From Paenisporosarcina sp050269735 (GTDB lineage: Bacteria > Bacillota > Bacilli > Bacillales_A > Planococcaceae), in assembly GCF_050269735.1 (NCBI RefSeq), contig NZ_JBNNIX010000001.1, positions 1-64,000 of the forward strand: 64,000 bases of DNA, in the 5' to 3' direction. The translations under genes and the position numbers were made by a program. This document shows, piece after piece, positions 9,421 to 18,969 of this stretch. The notes under the pieces were generated by a model. It saw nothing but the letters and a program-made list of their open reading frames with translations, did not search any database and was not told the origin of the DNA. The number at the start of each line of letters is the position of its first letter. Positions within the stretch are counted from its first letter, which is position 1.

Positions 9421-10767
9421 TTAAGACTTGCCTAATAGACTCTTAATTTGTTTGAGGTCCTGTTGAAGGGCCTGATCTTCTTTTAATAGAGTAGAAATTT
9501 TTTCATGAGCATGGATAACCGTTGTATGATCCCGGCCTCCAAATTCCTCTCCAATCTTAGGTAAAGAGAAACTCGTCAACTCACGAGATAGATACATGGC
9601 AATTTGTCTTGGGAAAGCGATGGATTTCGTCCGTTTCTTCGCTGTAAAATCCTCTAAACGAATATGGAAGTGCTCACCTACCGTTTTTTGAATATCCAAA
9701 ATCGTAATTTTACGAGGCTTTGAATTCGGCATAATATCTTTTAATGCTTCAGCTGCTAAATCAGAATTCATATCCTTATTAACTAAAGAAGAATAAGCAA
9801 CGACACGGATCAAAGCACCTTCAAGCTCACGAATATTTGAATCGATTTGATTAGCGATGTACATCATAACTTCATTTGGGATGTCCAAGCCGTCCGCTTT
9901 CGCTTTCTTACGTAAGATGGCAATGCGCGTCTCTAAGTCTGGCGGCGTAATGTCTGTAATTAAGCCCCATTCAAAACGAGAACGAAGGCGATCTTCCAAT
10001 GTTGGAATTTCTTTAGGCGGTCTGTCACTCGAAATGACAATTTGCTTAGATTCCTCATGCAACGTATTGAAGGTGTGGAAAAATTCTTCCTGCGTTTGTT
10101 CTTTTCCGGCCAAAAATTGAATATCGTCTATTAATAGAACATCCACGCTGCGATATTTGTTACGGAAATCTACCGTTTTATTATCACGGATAGAATTAAT
10201 GAATTCATTTGTGAATTTTTCTGAAGATAAATAAACAACTTTTGCATTTGGGTTATGTTCCTGTACATAATGCCCAATTGCATGCATTAAATGGGTTTTT
10301 CCAAGTCCTACTCCCCCATAGATAAACAGTGGATTATAGGCTTTTGCTGGTGCTTCCGCTACTGCAAGTGAAGCAGCATGTGCAAATCGGTTACCAGAAC
10401 CGATGACAAATGTATCAAATGTATATTTCGAATTCAACATACCAGGTGAAAACTCTGGTTGTTCATCATCTTTCATTGCAATGATCGGTTTTGGAGGCGA
10501 AAAATCTTCCATACTTTGATCTTTAGGTACAACAAATCTGATGGACAGGCCTTCCCCCGTCAATTCGGTCAAGATACCGGCAATCAAATGTACGTAATGT
10601 GTATCAAGCCAATCTCTTGCAAATGAGTTTGGAGCGGCAATCGTCACTGTATCACCTTGATAGGTCAACATTTTTGTAGATTTGAGCCACGTTTCAAAGC
10701 TAGGTTTCGAGATTTTTTGCTCCACTTGAGCAAGAACGCTCGACCATAGTTCTTCTAAATGTTCCAA
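9421..10767 (-). CDS. dnaA: chromosomal replication initiator DnaA
   Basis: AAA+ initiator that binds DnaA boxes and melts the origin; 448 residues. Domain I is at the N-terminus (LWSSVLAQVEQKISKPSFETW). Domain III has Walker A GGVGLGKTHL and Walker B LLIDDIQFL. Domain IV ends with the DnaA signature GGRDHTTVIHAHEKI. The start is set at TTG 10767: AAGGAGG lies seven bases before it, whereas the ATG at 10806 is upstream of that ribosome site. This TTG start gives the expected N-terminus (EHLEELW). DnaA boxes flank the gene on both sides, as needed for origin control and autoregulation. Confidence 0.97.
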   Translation of the reverse strand: MEHLEELWSSVLAQVEQKISKPSFETWLKSTKMLTYQGDTVTIAAPNSFARDWLDTHYVHLIAGILTELTGEGLSIRFVVPKDQSMEDFSPPKPIIAMKDDEQPEFSPGMLNSKYTFDTFVIGSGNRFAHAASLAVAEAPAKAYNPLFIYGGVGLGKTHLMHAIGHYVQEHNPNAKVVYLSSEKFTNEFINSIRDNKTVDFRNKYRSVDVLLIDDIQFLAGKEQTQEEFFHTFNTLHEESKQIVISSDRPPKEIPTLEDRLRSRFEWGLITDITPPDLETRIAILRKKAKADGLDIPNEVMMYIANQIDSNIRELEGALIRVVAYSSLVNKDMNSDLAAEALKDIMPNSKPRKITILDIQKTVGEHFHIRLEDFTAKKRTKSIAFPRQIAMYLSRELTSFSLPKIGEEFGGRDHTTVIHAHEKISTLLKEDQALQQDLKQIKSLLGKS

Positions 10768-10819
10768 CAACGTACCTCCTTCTTTAAAAATATTTTTTAT
10801 CGACAATCTTACACATAAT

Positions 10820-11150
10820 ATGTATAGTCATGCACAAAACCACAAGTTGTGGATAAAGGTTAATCAGAGCCTTGGGATAAGCTATCCACAGATTATCAAC
10901 AGTTGTGGATAACAACGAATAGTGATTTTCGGTTTTGAAGAGTAAAACACAAACATCGTATCAAAATTAACTAGAAATTACAAGCGTTCTCGACGGTTAT
11001 CCACAAAATGCATATTCATGCACACTGGTGTTGTCCACAGTAGGTTAGTTTGTGAAAAAGTTGTAGATAAGTGTTGTGGATAGAAAAATTACCCCATTTT
11101 TGTTATCCACAACGTCATGTGCAGAAAACTTCATATATGTGGACAACTAG
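10820..11150. other. oriC, dnaA-upstream part: DnaA box cluster
   Basis: The 518-bp gap between dnaA and rpmH contains many DnaA boxes on both strands. Perfect TTATCCACA or its complement occurs at 10848-10856, 10904-10912, 10997-11005 and 11103-11111. One-mismatch forms occur at 10882-10890 (CTATCCACA), 10893-10901 (TTATCAACA), 11031-11039 (TTGTCCACA), 11075-11083 and 11138-11146. This corresponds to the incA/incB part of the bipartite B. subtilis origin and also overlaps the dnaA promoter region. Confidence 0.9.
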
Positions 11151-11197
11151 TAAGCAGGGATTGATCTACTGGAAGAGAAGGATATTTCGAATAGCTA

Positions 11198-11227
11198 TTG
11201 ACAATTAGGGCTCAAACTATATATAAT
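11198..11227 (+). promoter_or_regulatory. rpmH promoter
   Basis: TTGACA (11198-11203) and TATAAT (11222-11227), with an 18-bp spacer, lie about 60 bp before rpmH: a consensus sigma-A promoter expected for a ribosomal protein gene. Confidence 0.85.
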
Positions 11228-11285
11228 ATCGGAGACTGTCTATGAGCAATAAATCGACTTTCAATTTTCAGGAGGTGTCATATAG

Positions 11286-11420
11286 ATGAAACGCACATAC
11301 CAACCAAATAAACGCAAACACAGCAAAGTTCACGGATTCCGTTCTCGCATGAGTTCTAAAAACGGCCGTCGCGTATTAGCAGCACGTCGTCGTAAAGGAA
11401 GAAAAGTATTATCAGCTTAA
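11286..11420 (+). CDS. rpmH: 50S ribosomal protein L34
   Basis: A 44-residue, very basic protein starting MKRTYQPNKRKHSK and ending GRKVLSA, the classic L34 sequence. It is a late-assembly component of the large ribosomal subunit. AGGAGGTG lies nine bases before the ATG. It is followed by a terminator that separates it in part from rnpA, the same order as at all Firmicute origins. Fully intact. Confidence 0.98.
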   Translation: MKRTYQPNKRKHSKVHGFRSRMSSKNGRRVLAARRRKGRKVLSA

Positions 11421-11422
11421 GC

Positions 11423-11452
11423 CCACTGATCCGCATCAGTGGTCTTTTTTTT
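11423..11452 (+). terminator. rpmH terminator or attenuator
   Basis: CCACTGAT (11423-11430) pairs with ATCAGTGG (11435-11442) around CCGC, followed by a T-rich run. It probably allows partial read-through into rnpA. Confidence 0.88.
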
Positions 11453-11495
11453 CTTTACCTATTAGAAATGAATGATCAGGTGGAGAAGGTGAAGC

Positions 11496-11843
11496 ATGAA
11501 TAAACGTCAACGAGTAAAGAAAAATGCAGAATTTCAAAAAATCTTTAAACGCGGGAAATCCTTTGCGAATCGCCAGTTTGTCTTATATTTCTTACCGAAA
11601 GAAGGACAAGAAGAGTTTCGCATCGGCCTATCCGTGAGTAAAAAAGTCGGAAATGCAGTCGTCCGCAATCAAATCAAACGCTATATCAGACAATCTTTCT
11701 TGGAACTGAAAGATGAAGTCAACCCGAACATGGATTATGTCATTATCGCCAGAAATCAGGCGGCCAGTTTAGATTTTCATGAAACAAAGAAAAGTTTGCA
11801 GCACGTTTTGAAAATCGCTAAAATGATTCAAAAGATCAAGTAA
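11496..11843 (+). CDS. rnpA: ribonuclease P protein component
   Basis: Protein subunit of RNase P that assists the catalytic RNA in 5' processing of pre-tRNA; 115 residues. It starts MNKRQRVKKNAEFQKIFKRG and has the RNR-type motif VGNAVVRNQIKRYIRQ at about residues 51-66, the RNA-contacting helix of the family. It lies between rpmH and yidC as in other Firmicutes. Confidence 0.97.
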   Translation: MNKRQRVKKNAEFQKIFKRGKSFANRQFVLYFLPKEGQEEFRIGLSVSKKVGNAVVRNQIKRYIRQSFLELKDEVNPNMDYVIIARNQAASLDFHETKKSLQHVLKIAKMIQKIK

Positions 11844-11911
11844 AAAAGACAAGAAGTTTTTCGTGTATTTATATATAGAAGAAATGGAATGTCGTTTTAG
11901 GGGGAAGAAGG

Positions 11912-12682
11912 GTGAACAAACGCTTACTTATTATCCTCATGCTTGTTTCTGTGACGCTACTTCTTAGTGGATGTACAGAATATAATCAACCGATTTATGA
12001 GGACAGTAATGGATTTTGGAACGAATTTATTGTTTGGCCTCTTGTTTCATTCATTACATTGTTCAAGGAATTACTCGGAACTTACGGATTAGGGATTGTC
12101 ATGGTGACAATTATCATTCGTTTGGCCATTCTTCCTTTAATGATCAAGCAAACGAAGAGTGCAAAGAAAATGCAAGATGTTCAACCCGAACTAGCTAAAC
12201 TTAAACAAAAATACAGTTCAAAAGATGCGGCTACACAACAGAAGTACCAACAAGAAATGATGGCGTTGTTCAAAGATAAAGGTGTGAATCCAGCTGCAGG
12301 TTGTTTACCGGTAGTTATTCAAATGCCAATCTTGATTGGATTCTATCATGCGATTAGTCGTATGAATTCAACCCCAGAAATTAACTTGGGTAGCTTCCTT
12401 TGGTTCCCACTTGCTGAACCGAGTATTATTCTTGCAGTTCTCGCGGGTATCATGCAATTCCTGGTACTACGTACTGGTCCAGCAATGGACAATCCTCAAA
12501 TGAAAATTATGATGTATTTCATGCCCGTTATGATTATCGGGTTCGGTATTTTCTTACCTTCTGCATTAACATTGTACTGGGTAATCGGAAATATCATTTC
12601 ATTGATGCAAAACATGGTGATTTACAAACCATGGGAAAAACACACCGTTCAACCTGCTAAAACTGGAGGGGCTAAAAAGTGA
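11912..12682 (+). CDS. yidC: YidC/SpoIIIJ membrane protein insertase
   Basis: Inserts and folds membrane proteins with or without SecYEG. The 256-residue precursor starts at GTG behind GGGGGAAGAAG. It has a lipoprotein signal with lipobox LLSGC (cysteine near residue 21) and five membrane segments. The substrate-groove arginine is likely the one in VTIIIRLAILPLMIKQT. In B. subtilis the orthologue SpoIIIJ is also needed for sporulation. The stop overlaps the jag start by four bases. Confidence 0.96.
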   Translation: MNKRLLIILMLVSVTLLLSGCTEYNQPIYEDSNGFWNEFIVWPLVSFITLFKELLGTYGLGIVMVTIIIRLAILPLMIKQTKSAKKMQDVQPELAKLKQKYSSKDAATQQKYQQEMMALFKDKGVNPAAGCLPVVIQMPILIGFYHAISRMNSTPEINLGSFLWFPLAEPSIILAVLAGIMQFLVLRTGPAMDNPQMKIMMYFMPVMIIGFGIFLPSALTLYWVIGNIISLMQNMVIYKPWEKHTVQPAKTGGAKK

Positions 12683-13422
12683 ATCAGATTACGCAAACGG
12701 GTACGACAACTGAAGAAGCGATATCTGCAGCATTAGCTAAACTTGAGACAACTAGAGATCAAGTCACCATCAATGTTTTAACTGAAGGTAAAAAAGGGTT
12801 TTTGGGCTTTGGCTCTAAACTTGCAGAAGTGCAAGTTACAGTTAACGAAGCACCACCCGTTGTGCAGGAGGCTGAAATTGTTTCGGTTGAGGCGGTAGAA
12901 ACACCGACAGAAGAAACAATCGAGCCTTTACAAGAAAAAGTCGTTTCGAAGAATGTTGAGTCCACTCAAGGCGAGGCAGTTGAAGAAACAATAGCGTATA
13001 TAACACTTATTGCAAAAGAAATGAAAATTGATGATTTAACGATTCATACGGAGCAGAATGGTAAGTACGTTACGCTTCGACTGGAAAGTAAAAAAGCAGC
13101 TGTACTTATTGGAAAGCGCGGTCAAACGTTAAACGCCTTGCAACAATTATCTCAATTAGTTGCAAATAAGTATGCTAACCAATTTTTGATGATCCAGCTT
13201 GATGTAGAAAACTACCGCGAGCGCCGTCAAGAATCTTTGGAACAATTAGCTGAACGTATGGCAGATAAAGCAATCCGAACTGGAAAAAAAGTAGAGTTTG
13301 AACCAATGCCTTCTTATGAAAGAAAAGTGATACACAACGCATTATCCAGACGTTTGGATATTGAGACGGTATCAATAGGAACAGATCCTAATCGTTATCT
13401 CGTAATTGAACCATTAAAGTAA
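12679..13422 (+). CDS. jag: Jag/KhpB RNA-binding protein (SpoIIIJ-associated)
   Basis: 247 residues. An N-terminal Jag_N domain (about 1-50; FLGFGSKLAEVQV) is followed by an acidic Val/Glu-rich linker (about 55-100). Then come a KH domain with GKRGQT (about residues 144-149) and a C-terminal R3H domain with the R-x3-H type sequence ERKVIHNAL. The family binds RNA and influences cell division and cell-wall synthesis. It is translationally coupled to yidC through a GTGA overlap and closed by a terminator. Confidence 0.95.
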   Translation: MNQITQTGTTTEEAISAALAKLETTRDQVTINVLTEGKKGFLGFGSKLAEVQVTVNEAPPVVQEAEIVSVEAVETPTEETIEPLQEKVVSKNVESTQGEAVEETIAYITLIAKEMKIDDLTIHTEQNGKYVTLRLESKKAAVLIGKRGQTLNALQQLSQLVANKYANQFLMIQLDVENYRERRQESLEQLAERMADKAIRTGKKVEFEPMPSYERKVIHNALSRRLDIETVSIGTDPNRYLVIEPLK

Positions 13423-13427
13423 GTAAC

Positions 13428-13468
13428 AGCGGACCTTGACGTCACTTGACGAAAAGGTCCGCTTTCTT
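13428..13468 (+). terminator. jag terminator
   Basis: AGCGGACCTT (13428-13437) pairs with AAGGTCCGCT (13454-13463), followed by a short T-rich tail. It ends the rnpA-yidC-jag unit. Confidence 0.85.
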
Positions 13469-13551
13469 GTTGTCGAAATGACGTTTGCGACTTTCGATTT
13501 TAGTGATTTTATGCTATTGTTGTATGTTAGAGAATCATGACCGTTTTTCAG

Positions 13552-13569
13552 TTATCCACATGTGGATAA
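13552..13569. promoter_or_regulatory. two DnaA boxes in a perfect palindrome before mnmE
   Basis: TTATCCACATGTGGATAA consists of two consensus DnaA boxes facing each other with no spacer, 25 bp before the mnmE start. DnaA could bind here and influence mnmE transcription. Confidence 0.75.
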
Positions 13570-13593
13570 TTAGCAGACAGGAGGTGGACGATT

Positions 13594-14979
13594 ATGGAAT
13601 TCGATACGATTACTGCGATATCCACACCCATGGGTGAAGGAGCAATTGCAATTGTGCGATTAAGTGGACCAGAAGCAATTTCCATAGCTGATCAAATTTT
13701 TCGTTCGCCTGGAAATAAAAGTTTAAGCAGTCAAGCATCACACACGATCCATTATGGACATTTAATAGAGCCTGAATCAGGCGATGTAGTAGAAGAAGTT
13801 ATGCTGTCTTTAATGAAAGGTCCAAAAACCTTTACTAGAGAAGACGTTGTCGAAATCAATTGTCATGGGGGAATCGTCACCGTTAATCGCGTGTTGCAGT
13901 TAGTGCTAAGACACGGTGCCCGATTAGCAGAGCCGGGAGAGTTCACGAAACGAGCATTCTTGAATGGCCGTATTGATTTATCCCAGGCAGAAGCTGTAAT
14001 GGATTTAATCCGTGCCAAGACAGATCGTGCCATGAATGTGGCACTAGGACAAATGGATGGAAAATTATCACGACTCATTGCCAGCTTGCGACAAGCGTTA
14101 TTGGAAACATTGGCACAGGTAGAAGTGAATATCGACTACCCAGAATATGATGATGTTGAAGAAATGACCTTGCCCATGATTATTGAAAAGTCGTCTTGGG
14201 TCAAACAAGAAATTGAAGGGTTATTACGTACTTCATCTCAAGGGAAGATATTAAGAGAAGGCTTATCTACGGTCATTATCGGTCGACCGAATGTAGGGAA
14301 GTCATCTTTATTAAATAGTTTAGTCCAGGAAAATAAAGCGATTGTGACCGATGTAGCGGGAACGACACGCGATATCATTGAAGAGTATGTAAATGTCAGA
14401 GGAGTACCGTTAAAACTGGTCGATACGGCAGGGATTCGAGAAACTGAAGACATTGTGGAACGAATCGGGGTAGAACGCTCCAGACAAGTGCTTAAACAAG
14501 CCGATTTAATTCTTTTGGTACTCAACCATTCGGACGAGCTAACACCTGAAGATGTACGTTTATTTGAAGCAATTGAAGGAATGGACTTCATTGTGGTTAT
14601 CAATAAGACAGATTTAGAGAAAAAAATCGACAGTCAACGCGTGGAAGAACTTGCAGGAAGCCGTAAAATCGTGACCACTTCCTTATTACAGGAAGAAGGC
14701 GTTGATCAGCTGGAAGAAGCAATTGCATCGTTGTTCTTTGAAGGGTCACTAGAAAGTGGCGATTTGACGTATGTCTCAAATGCACGTCATATTGCTTTGT
14801 TACACCAAGCTAAAAAAACGATTGAAGATGCAATAGACGCAGCGCATGCTGCCGTACCAATCGATATGATTCAAATCGACGTTACACGAACGTGGGAAAT
14901 TTTAGGTGAAATCACTGGAGATACAGTAGAGGAAAGCTTAATTGACCAACTGTTCTCTCAGTTCTGTTTAGGGAAGTAA
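13594..14979 (+). CDS. mnmE: tRNA modification GTPase MnmE
   Basis: With MnmG it forms the complex that adds (carboxymethyl)aminomethyl groups to U34 of certain tRNAs. 461 residues: N-terminal folate-binding domain, helical domain, and an inserted G domain at about 220-380. The G motifs are GRPNVGKSSLLN, AGTTRD, DTAG and NKTD. The C-terminal FCLGK carries the catalytic-site cysteine of the family. AGGAGGTGG precedes the ATG. It is followed by mnmG and rsmG as usual. Confidence 0.97.
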   Translation: MEFDTITAISTPMGEGAIAIVRLSGPEAISIADQIFRSPGNKSLSSQASHTIHYGHLIEPESGDVVEEVMLSLMKGPKTFTREDVVEINCHGGIVTVNRVLQLVLRHGARLAEPGEFTKRAFLNGRIDLSQAEAVMDLIRAKTDRAMNVALGQMDGKLSRLIASLRQALLETLAQVEVNIDYPEYDDVEEMTLPMIIEKSSWVKQEIEGLLRTSSQGKILREGLSTVIIGRPNVGKSSLLNSLVQENKAIVTDVAGTTRDIIEEYVNVRGVPLKLVDTAGIRETEDIVERIGVERSRQVLKQADLILLVLNHSDELTPEDVRLFEAIEGMDFIVVINKTDLEKKIDSQRVEELAGSRKIVTTSLLQEEGVDQLEEAIASLFFEGSLESGDLTYVSNARHIALLHQAKKTIEDAIDAAHAAVPIDMIQIDVTRTWEILGEITGDTVEESLIDQLFSQFCLGK

Positions 14980-15155
14980 TAGGAACGAAGGCTAAATACG
15001 CGACAACGTGGTCATGTGTTTACTCGTCGCTACGCTAGCTTCGAAACATGAAATTCTGTTGTAATGGAAATGCACAGTCTAGTCTAACAAAGCCATAAAT
15101 TTAAATAGACCACCTTATAAATAACAAATAGGAAAAACGAAAGGAATGAACGAAC

Positions 15156-17045
15156 ATGCAGAAATTTGAAGCGGGCTCGTTCGATGTGATTGTAATCGGA
15201 GCAGGCCATGCCGGTTCTGAAGCAGCTTTAGCAGCAGCGGGAATGGGTGCAAAAACACTCGTTTTAACAATCAATTTAGATATGATTGCATTTATGCCGT
15301 GTAATCCATCTATCGGAGGCCCAGCTAAAGGAATTGTTGTCCGGGAAATTGACGCCCTTGGAGGCGCAATGGGGAAAGTCATCGACAAAACGCACATTCA
15401 AATGAGAATGTTAAATACAGGTAAAGGTCCAGCTGTACGTGCTTTACGTGCACAAGCGGATAAAGTGTTATACCAAGCGGAAATGAAACGTTTAATGGAA
15501 GAACAAGAGAACTTGTCCATCCATCAAGCAATGGTTGAGGAATTAATTATTGAAGATAACGAAATAAAAGGTGTCATTACTCAAGTAGGGGCAATATACC
15601 GTGCAAAAACAGTAATTGTTACTACCGGGACATTCTTACGTGGTGAAATAATTATCGGCGACTTGAAATATTCAAGTGGACCAAACAATCAACAACCTTC
15701 ATTAAAACTTGCTGACAATCTTCGGGAGATAGGTTTTGATTTAGTTCGTTTTAAAACAGGAACGCCTCCACGCGTTAATAGTAAAACAATCGATTACAGT
15801 AAAACGGAAATTCAGCCTGGCGACGATGTACCCCGTGCATTCAGTTACGAAACAACTGAATACATCATGGATCAAATGCCATGTTGGTTGACGTATACGA
15901 ATGAACGTACGCATCAAATAATTGATCAAAATTTACATCTTTCACCGATGTATTCAGGCATGATCAAAGGAACGGGCCCACGTTATTGCCCTTCCATTGA
16001 AGACAAAGTCGTTCGTTTCAACGACAAACCGCGTCATCAAATTTTCTTAGAGCCTGAAGGCCGCAATACACGCGAAGTATATGTACAAGGACTTTCTACA
16101 AGTTTGCCTGAACACGTACAACGTAAATTACTTGAAAGCATTCCAGGCTTGGAAAAAGCTGAAATGATGCGTGCTGGTTATGCAATTGAATATGACGCAA
16201 TGGTACCTACTCAGTTATGGCCAACTTTAGAAACGAAAAAGATCCGTAATTTCTATACTGCTGGTCAAATTAACGGAACATCCGGTTATGAAGAAGCGGC
16301 TGGACAAGGGTTAATGGCTGGTATGAATGCAGCAGCTCGTGCTTTAAATAAAGAAGAAATTATTTTAAGCCGTTCAGATGCTTACATCGGTGTGTTAATT
16401 GATGATTTAGTGACGAAAGGAACGAATGAACCTTATCGTTTGCTGACTTCAAGAGCAGAGTATCGATTATTGTTACGTCATGACAATGCAGACTTACGAC
16501 TGACTAAAATCGGATTTGATGCAGGGTTGATTTCGGAAGAACGTTACGCGCGTTTTGAAGCGAAAAAGAAATTGATTGAGGAAGAAATCGTCCGCTTAAG
16601 AAAAACAATCATTAAGCCGAATGAAGAAACGCAAGAAATTATTCGTTCAAAAGGCGGTACTGAATTAAAAGACGGAATTAAAGGTCAAGATTTACTGAAG
16701 CGCCCTGAAATGACGTATGATGATATTGCGAAGCTTTCTCCTTCGCCACTCAACTTAACAGATGAAATGAAGGATCAAATCGAAATTCAAATTAAGTACG
16801 AAGGTTATATCGAAAAAGCACTTCAACAAGTAGAAAAATTAAAGAAAATGGAAGACAAAAAAATTCCAGATTTAATTGACTACGATGCGATTTCTGGTAT
16901 AGCTACTGAAGCGAAGCAAAAGATGAAAGAAGTTAGACCATTATCAATTGCACAAGCATCTAGAATTTCGGGTGTAAATCCTGCTGACATTTCTATCCTA
17001 CTGGTGTATATTGAACAAGGTAGAATAGCGAAAATATCCGGATAA
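15156..17045 (+). CDS. mnmG: tRNA uridine 5-carboxymethylaminomethyl modification enzyme MnmG
   Basis: FAD-dependent partner of MnmE, 629 residues. The N-terminal dinucleotide fold has GAGHAGSEAALAAA at about 14-27. The GidA signatures GPKGIVVREIDALGG-like (GGPAKGIVVREIDAL) and NGTSGYEEAAGQGL are present. The C-terminal helical domain binds MnmE and tRNA. The 176-bp gap after mnmE holds no clear promoter or terminator. Confidence 0.97.
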   Translation: MQKFEAGSFDVIVIGAGHAGSEAALAAAGMGAKTLVLTINLDMIAFMPCNPSIGGPAKGIVVREIDALGGAMGKVIDKTHIQMRMLNTGKGPAVRALRAQADKVLYQAEMKRLMEEQENLSIHQAMVEELIIEDNEIKGVITQVGAIYRAKTVIVTTGTFLRGEIIIGDLKYSSGPNNQQPSLKLADNLREIGFDLVRFKTGTPPRVNSKTIDYSKTEIQPGDDVPRAFSYETTEYIMDQMPCWLTYTNERTHQIIDQNLHLSPMYSGMIKGTGPRYCPSIEDKVVRFNDKPRHQIFLEPEGRNTREVYVQGLSTSLPEHVQRKLLESIPGLEKAEMMRAGYAIEYDAMVPTQLWPTLETKKIRNFYTAGQINGTSGYEEAAGQGLMAGMNAAARALNKEEIILSRSDAYIGVLIDDLVTKGTNEPYRLLTSRAEYRLLLRHDNADLRLTKIGFDAGLISEERYARFEAKKKLIEEEIVRLRKTIIKPNEETQEIIRSKGGTELKDGIKGQDLLKRPEMTYDDIAKLSPSPLNLTDEMKDQIEIQIKYEGYIEKALQQVEKLKKMEDKKIPDLIDYDAISGIATEAKQKMKEVRPLSIAQASRISGVNPADISILLVYIEQGRIAKISG

Positions 17046-17110
17046 GTATAATAGTGGCTATTCGCTAATTTCGGCATATAGCCACTCTTCATATACGGAA
17101 GGGGTCCAAT

Positions 17111-17824
17111 ATGAATCAACAACAATTTGTTGAAGCTCTAAAAGAAAAAGGGATCAATTTAACCCCTGAACAACTTCAACAATTCCATAAATATTACGAG
17201 CTGCTGGTTGAGTGGAACGAAAAAATGAACTTAACCGCAATTACAGATCAACCATCCGTTTACTTGAAACATTTTTATGATTCAATCAGCATGGCTTTCT
17301 ATGTAGATTTTTCAAAAGGCCAATCAATTTGTGATGTTGGTGCAGGAGCGGGATTCCCAAGTATTCCTTTGAAAATTTGTTTCCCTCAAATGCAAGTTAC
17401 CATCGTAGACTCATTGAACAAACGAATTCAGTTTTTAACACATTTAAGTGAACAATTGGGTCTTTCCAATGTTCAATTTGTACATGCCAGAGCAGAAGAA
17501 TTTGGACAAAATCCAGCTTACCGAGAACAGTATGATATTGTCACAGCGAGAGCGGTAGCGAGATTATCTGTTTTGTCGGAACTTTGTATTCCATTAGTAA
17601 AAGTTGGAGGTCAGTTTGTAGCAATGAAAGCTGCAGCTGCTCAAGACGAACTAAACGATGCAAAAAAAGCATTAACAATTTTGGGTGCTGAAAAAATTCA
17701 AGAATATTCTTTCACACTTCCTGTAGAAAATAGTGAAAGATCATTATTTGTTTTTAATAAAGTGAAGAGCACCCCTAAAAAATATCCGAGAAAACCTGGA
17801 GTTCCTAATAAGACTCCATTGTAA
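17111..17824 (+). CDS. rsmG: 16S rRNA (guanine-N7) methyltransferase RsmG
   Basis: Methylates G527 (E. coli numbering) of 16S rRNA using SAM; loss in other bacteria gives low-level streptomycin resistance. 237 residues with a Rossmann methyltransferase core. The SAM-binding motif is CDVGAGAGFPSIPLKI at about 75-90, and TARAVARL lies near 150. The C-terminal tail is basic (PKKYPRKPGVPNKTPL), as in other RsmG proteins. Ribosome site GGAAGGGG. Followed at once by a parS site. Confidence 0.97.
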   Translation: MNQQQFVEALKEKGINLTPEQLQQFHKYYELLVEWNEKMNLTAITDQPSVYLKHFYDSISMAFYVDFSKGQSICDVGAGAGFPSIPLKICFPQMQVTIVDSLNKRIQFLTHLSEQLGLSNVQFVHARAEEFGQNPAYREQYDIVTARAVARLSVLSELCIPLVKVGGQFVAMKAAAAQDELNDAKKALTILGAEKIQEYSFTLPVENSERSLFVFNKVKSTPKKYPRKPGVPNKTPL

Positions 17825-17829
17825 TATTG

Positions 17830-17845
17830 TGTTTCACGTGAAACA
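17830..17845. other. parS centromere site 1
   Basis: TGTTTCACGTGAAACA is the exact 16-bp ParB/Spo0J recognition palindrome. It is intergenic between rsmG and noc and close to the origin, as expected for a ParB nucleation site. Confidence 0.97.
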
Positions 17846-17916
17846 TTAATAAAGGATTGAAGAGATTTATCTCGAATTAATACAAGTAGTGAGTTTCTTA
17901 AAGGTGGTGCCAGGGG

Positions 17917-18780
17917 ATGAAAAGTCCTTTTTCACGTTTTTTTGGGAGTGGCGAAAAAGAGATAGCGGCTACAAAGCAAACAACTGAACAATATGAAGAA
18001 GTAATGAAAATCCCTTTGCAATCGATTGTTCCGAATCGTTTTCAACCACGGACTGTTTTTGATGAGTCCAAAATTGAAGAATTGGCTCGTACCATTCATA
18101 CACACGGGGTTATTCAACCAATCGTAGTTCGTCAAATGGAAGATGGACGATATGAGATTATTGCTGGGGAACGTCGTTTCCGCGCGATGACGAAATTGGA
18201 GTGGGAAGAAGTTCCTGCTATCGTCCGTAATTTAAGTGATAAAGAAACTGCATCTATTGCTTTAATTGAAAATTTACAACGCGAAGAATTAACTGCTATT
18301 GAAGAAGCATTAGCTTATCAAAAGTTGTTAGAACTTCATGAACTTACGCAAGAAGCTTTGGCTCAACGTTTAGGCAAAGGTCAATCCACTGTTGCCAACA
18401 AATTAAGACTTCTGAAACTTCCCCAAGTAATTCAGGATGGAATATTGAGACGTGAAATCTCAGAGCGTCATGCCCGTGCGCTCATGCCCATTAAAGAAGA
18501 GGAACAGCAAATTGCACTTTTCAAGGAAGTAGTGGAGCAGCAATATAATGTGAAGCAACTTGAAAAGAAAGTGGAAGAACTGTTAAATCCACCTGTGGTT
18601 GAAGGTAAGAAAGAAAAGCCTAAAAGAAAAACAGTTAGTCGTGATGTAAGAATTGCACTGAATACACTCAGACAGTCATTTGCGATGGTTGCGAAAACGG
18701 GGATTAAGATGGAAACGGAAGAAGAAGAATTAGAAGATTTTTACCAAATTACTGTGAAAATCCCGAAAAAGAAATCTTGA
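17917..18780 (+). CDS. noc: nucleoid occlusion protein Noc
   Basis: ParB-like CTPase that binds Noc sites and keeps the division septum off the nucleoid; 287 residues. The N-terminus MKSPFSRFFG is the amphipathic membrane-targeting helix of Noc. The ParB/sulfiredoxin-like domain has GERRFRAM near 88, and the HTH reads TQEALAQRLGKGQSTVANKLRLL. Distinguished from parB by gene order (noc before parAB) and the N-terminus. A terminator follows, so it is separate from parAB. Confidence 0.95.
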   Translation: MKSPFSRFFGSGEKEIAATKQTTEQYEEVMKIPLQSIVPNRFQPRTVFDESKIEELARTIHTHGVIQPIVVRQMEDGRYEIIAGERRFRAMTKLEWEEVPAIVRNLSDKETASIALIENLQREELTAIEEALAYQKLLELHELTQEALAQRLGKGQSTVANKLRLLKLPQVIQDGILRREISERHARALMPIKEEEQQIALFKEVVEQQYNVKQLEKKVEELLNPPVVEGKKEKPKRKTVSRDVRIALNTLRQSFAMVAKTGIKMETEEEELEDFYQITVKIPKKKS

Positions 18781-18795
18781 TATTGCGAAATCGTG

Positions 18796-18828
18796 AACTC
18801 TTGCTCTGAAAGTAGCAAGAGTTTTTTT
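18796..18828 (+). terminator. noc terminator
   Basis: AACTCTTGCT (18796-18805) pairs with AGCAAGAGTT (18814-18823), followed by seven T. Confidence 0.92.
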
Positions 18829-18969
18829 GTTTGTAATCAGAATATAATCCTTTTTTAATCAATTTTTTGATAGAATGAAAAGAAAAGCGGAAAGTAATAC
18901 AAGTATGAATCTTTCCAGTAATAAATGTTAATAGCGAAAATAGACAACTAGAAGGAAGCAGGTGCAAGC

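Noticed and set aside
15336..15350. TCCGGGAAAT in mnmG as a Noc-binding site
   Set aside because: Three mismatches to the consensus.
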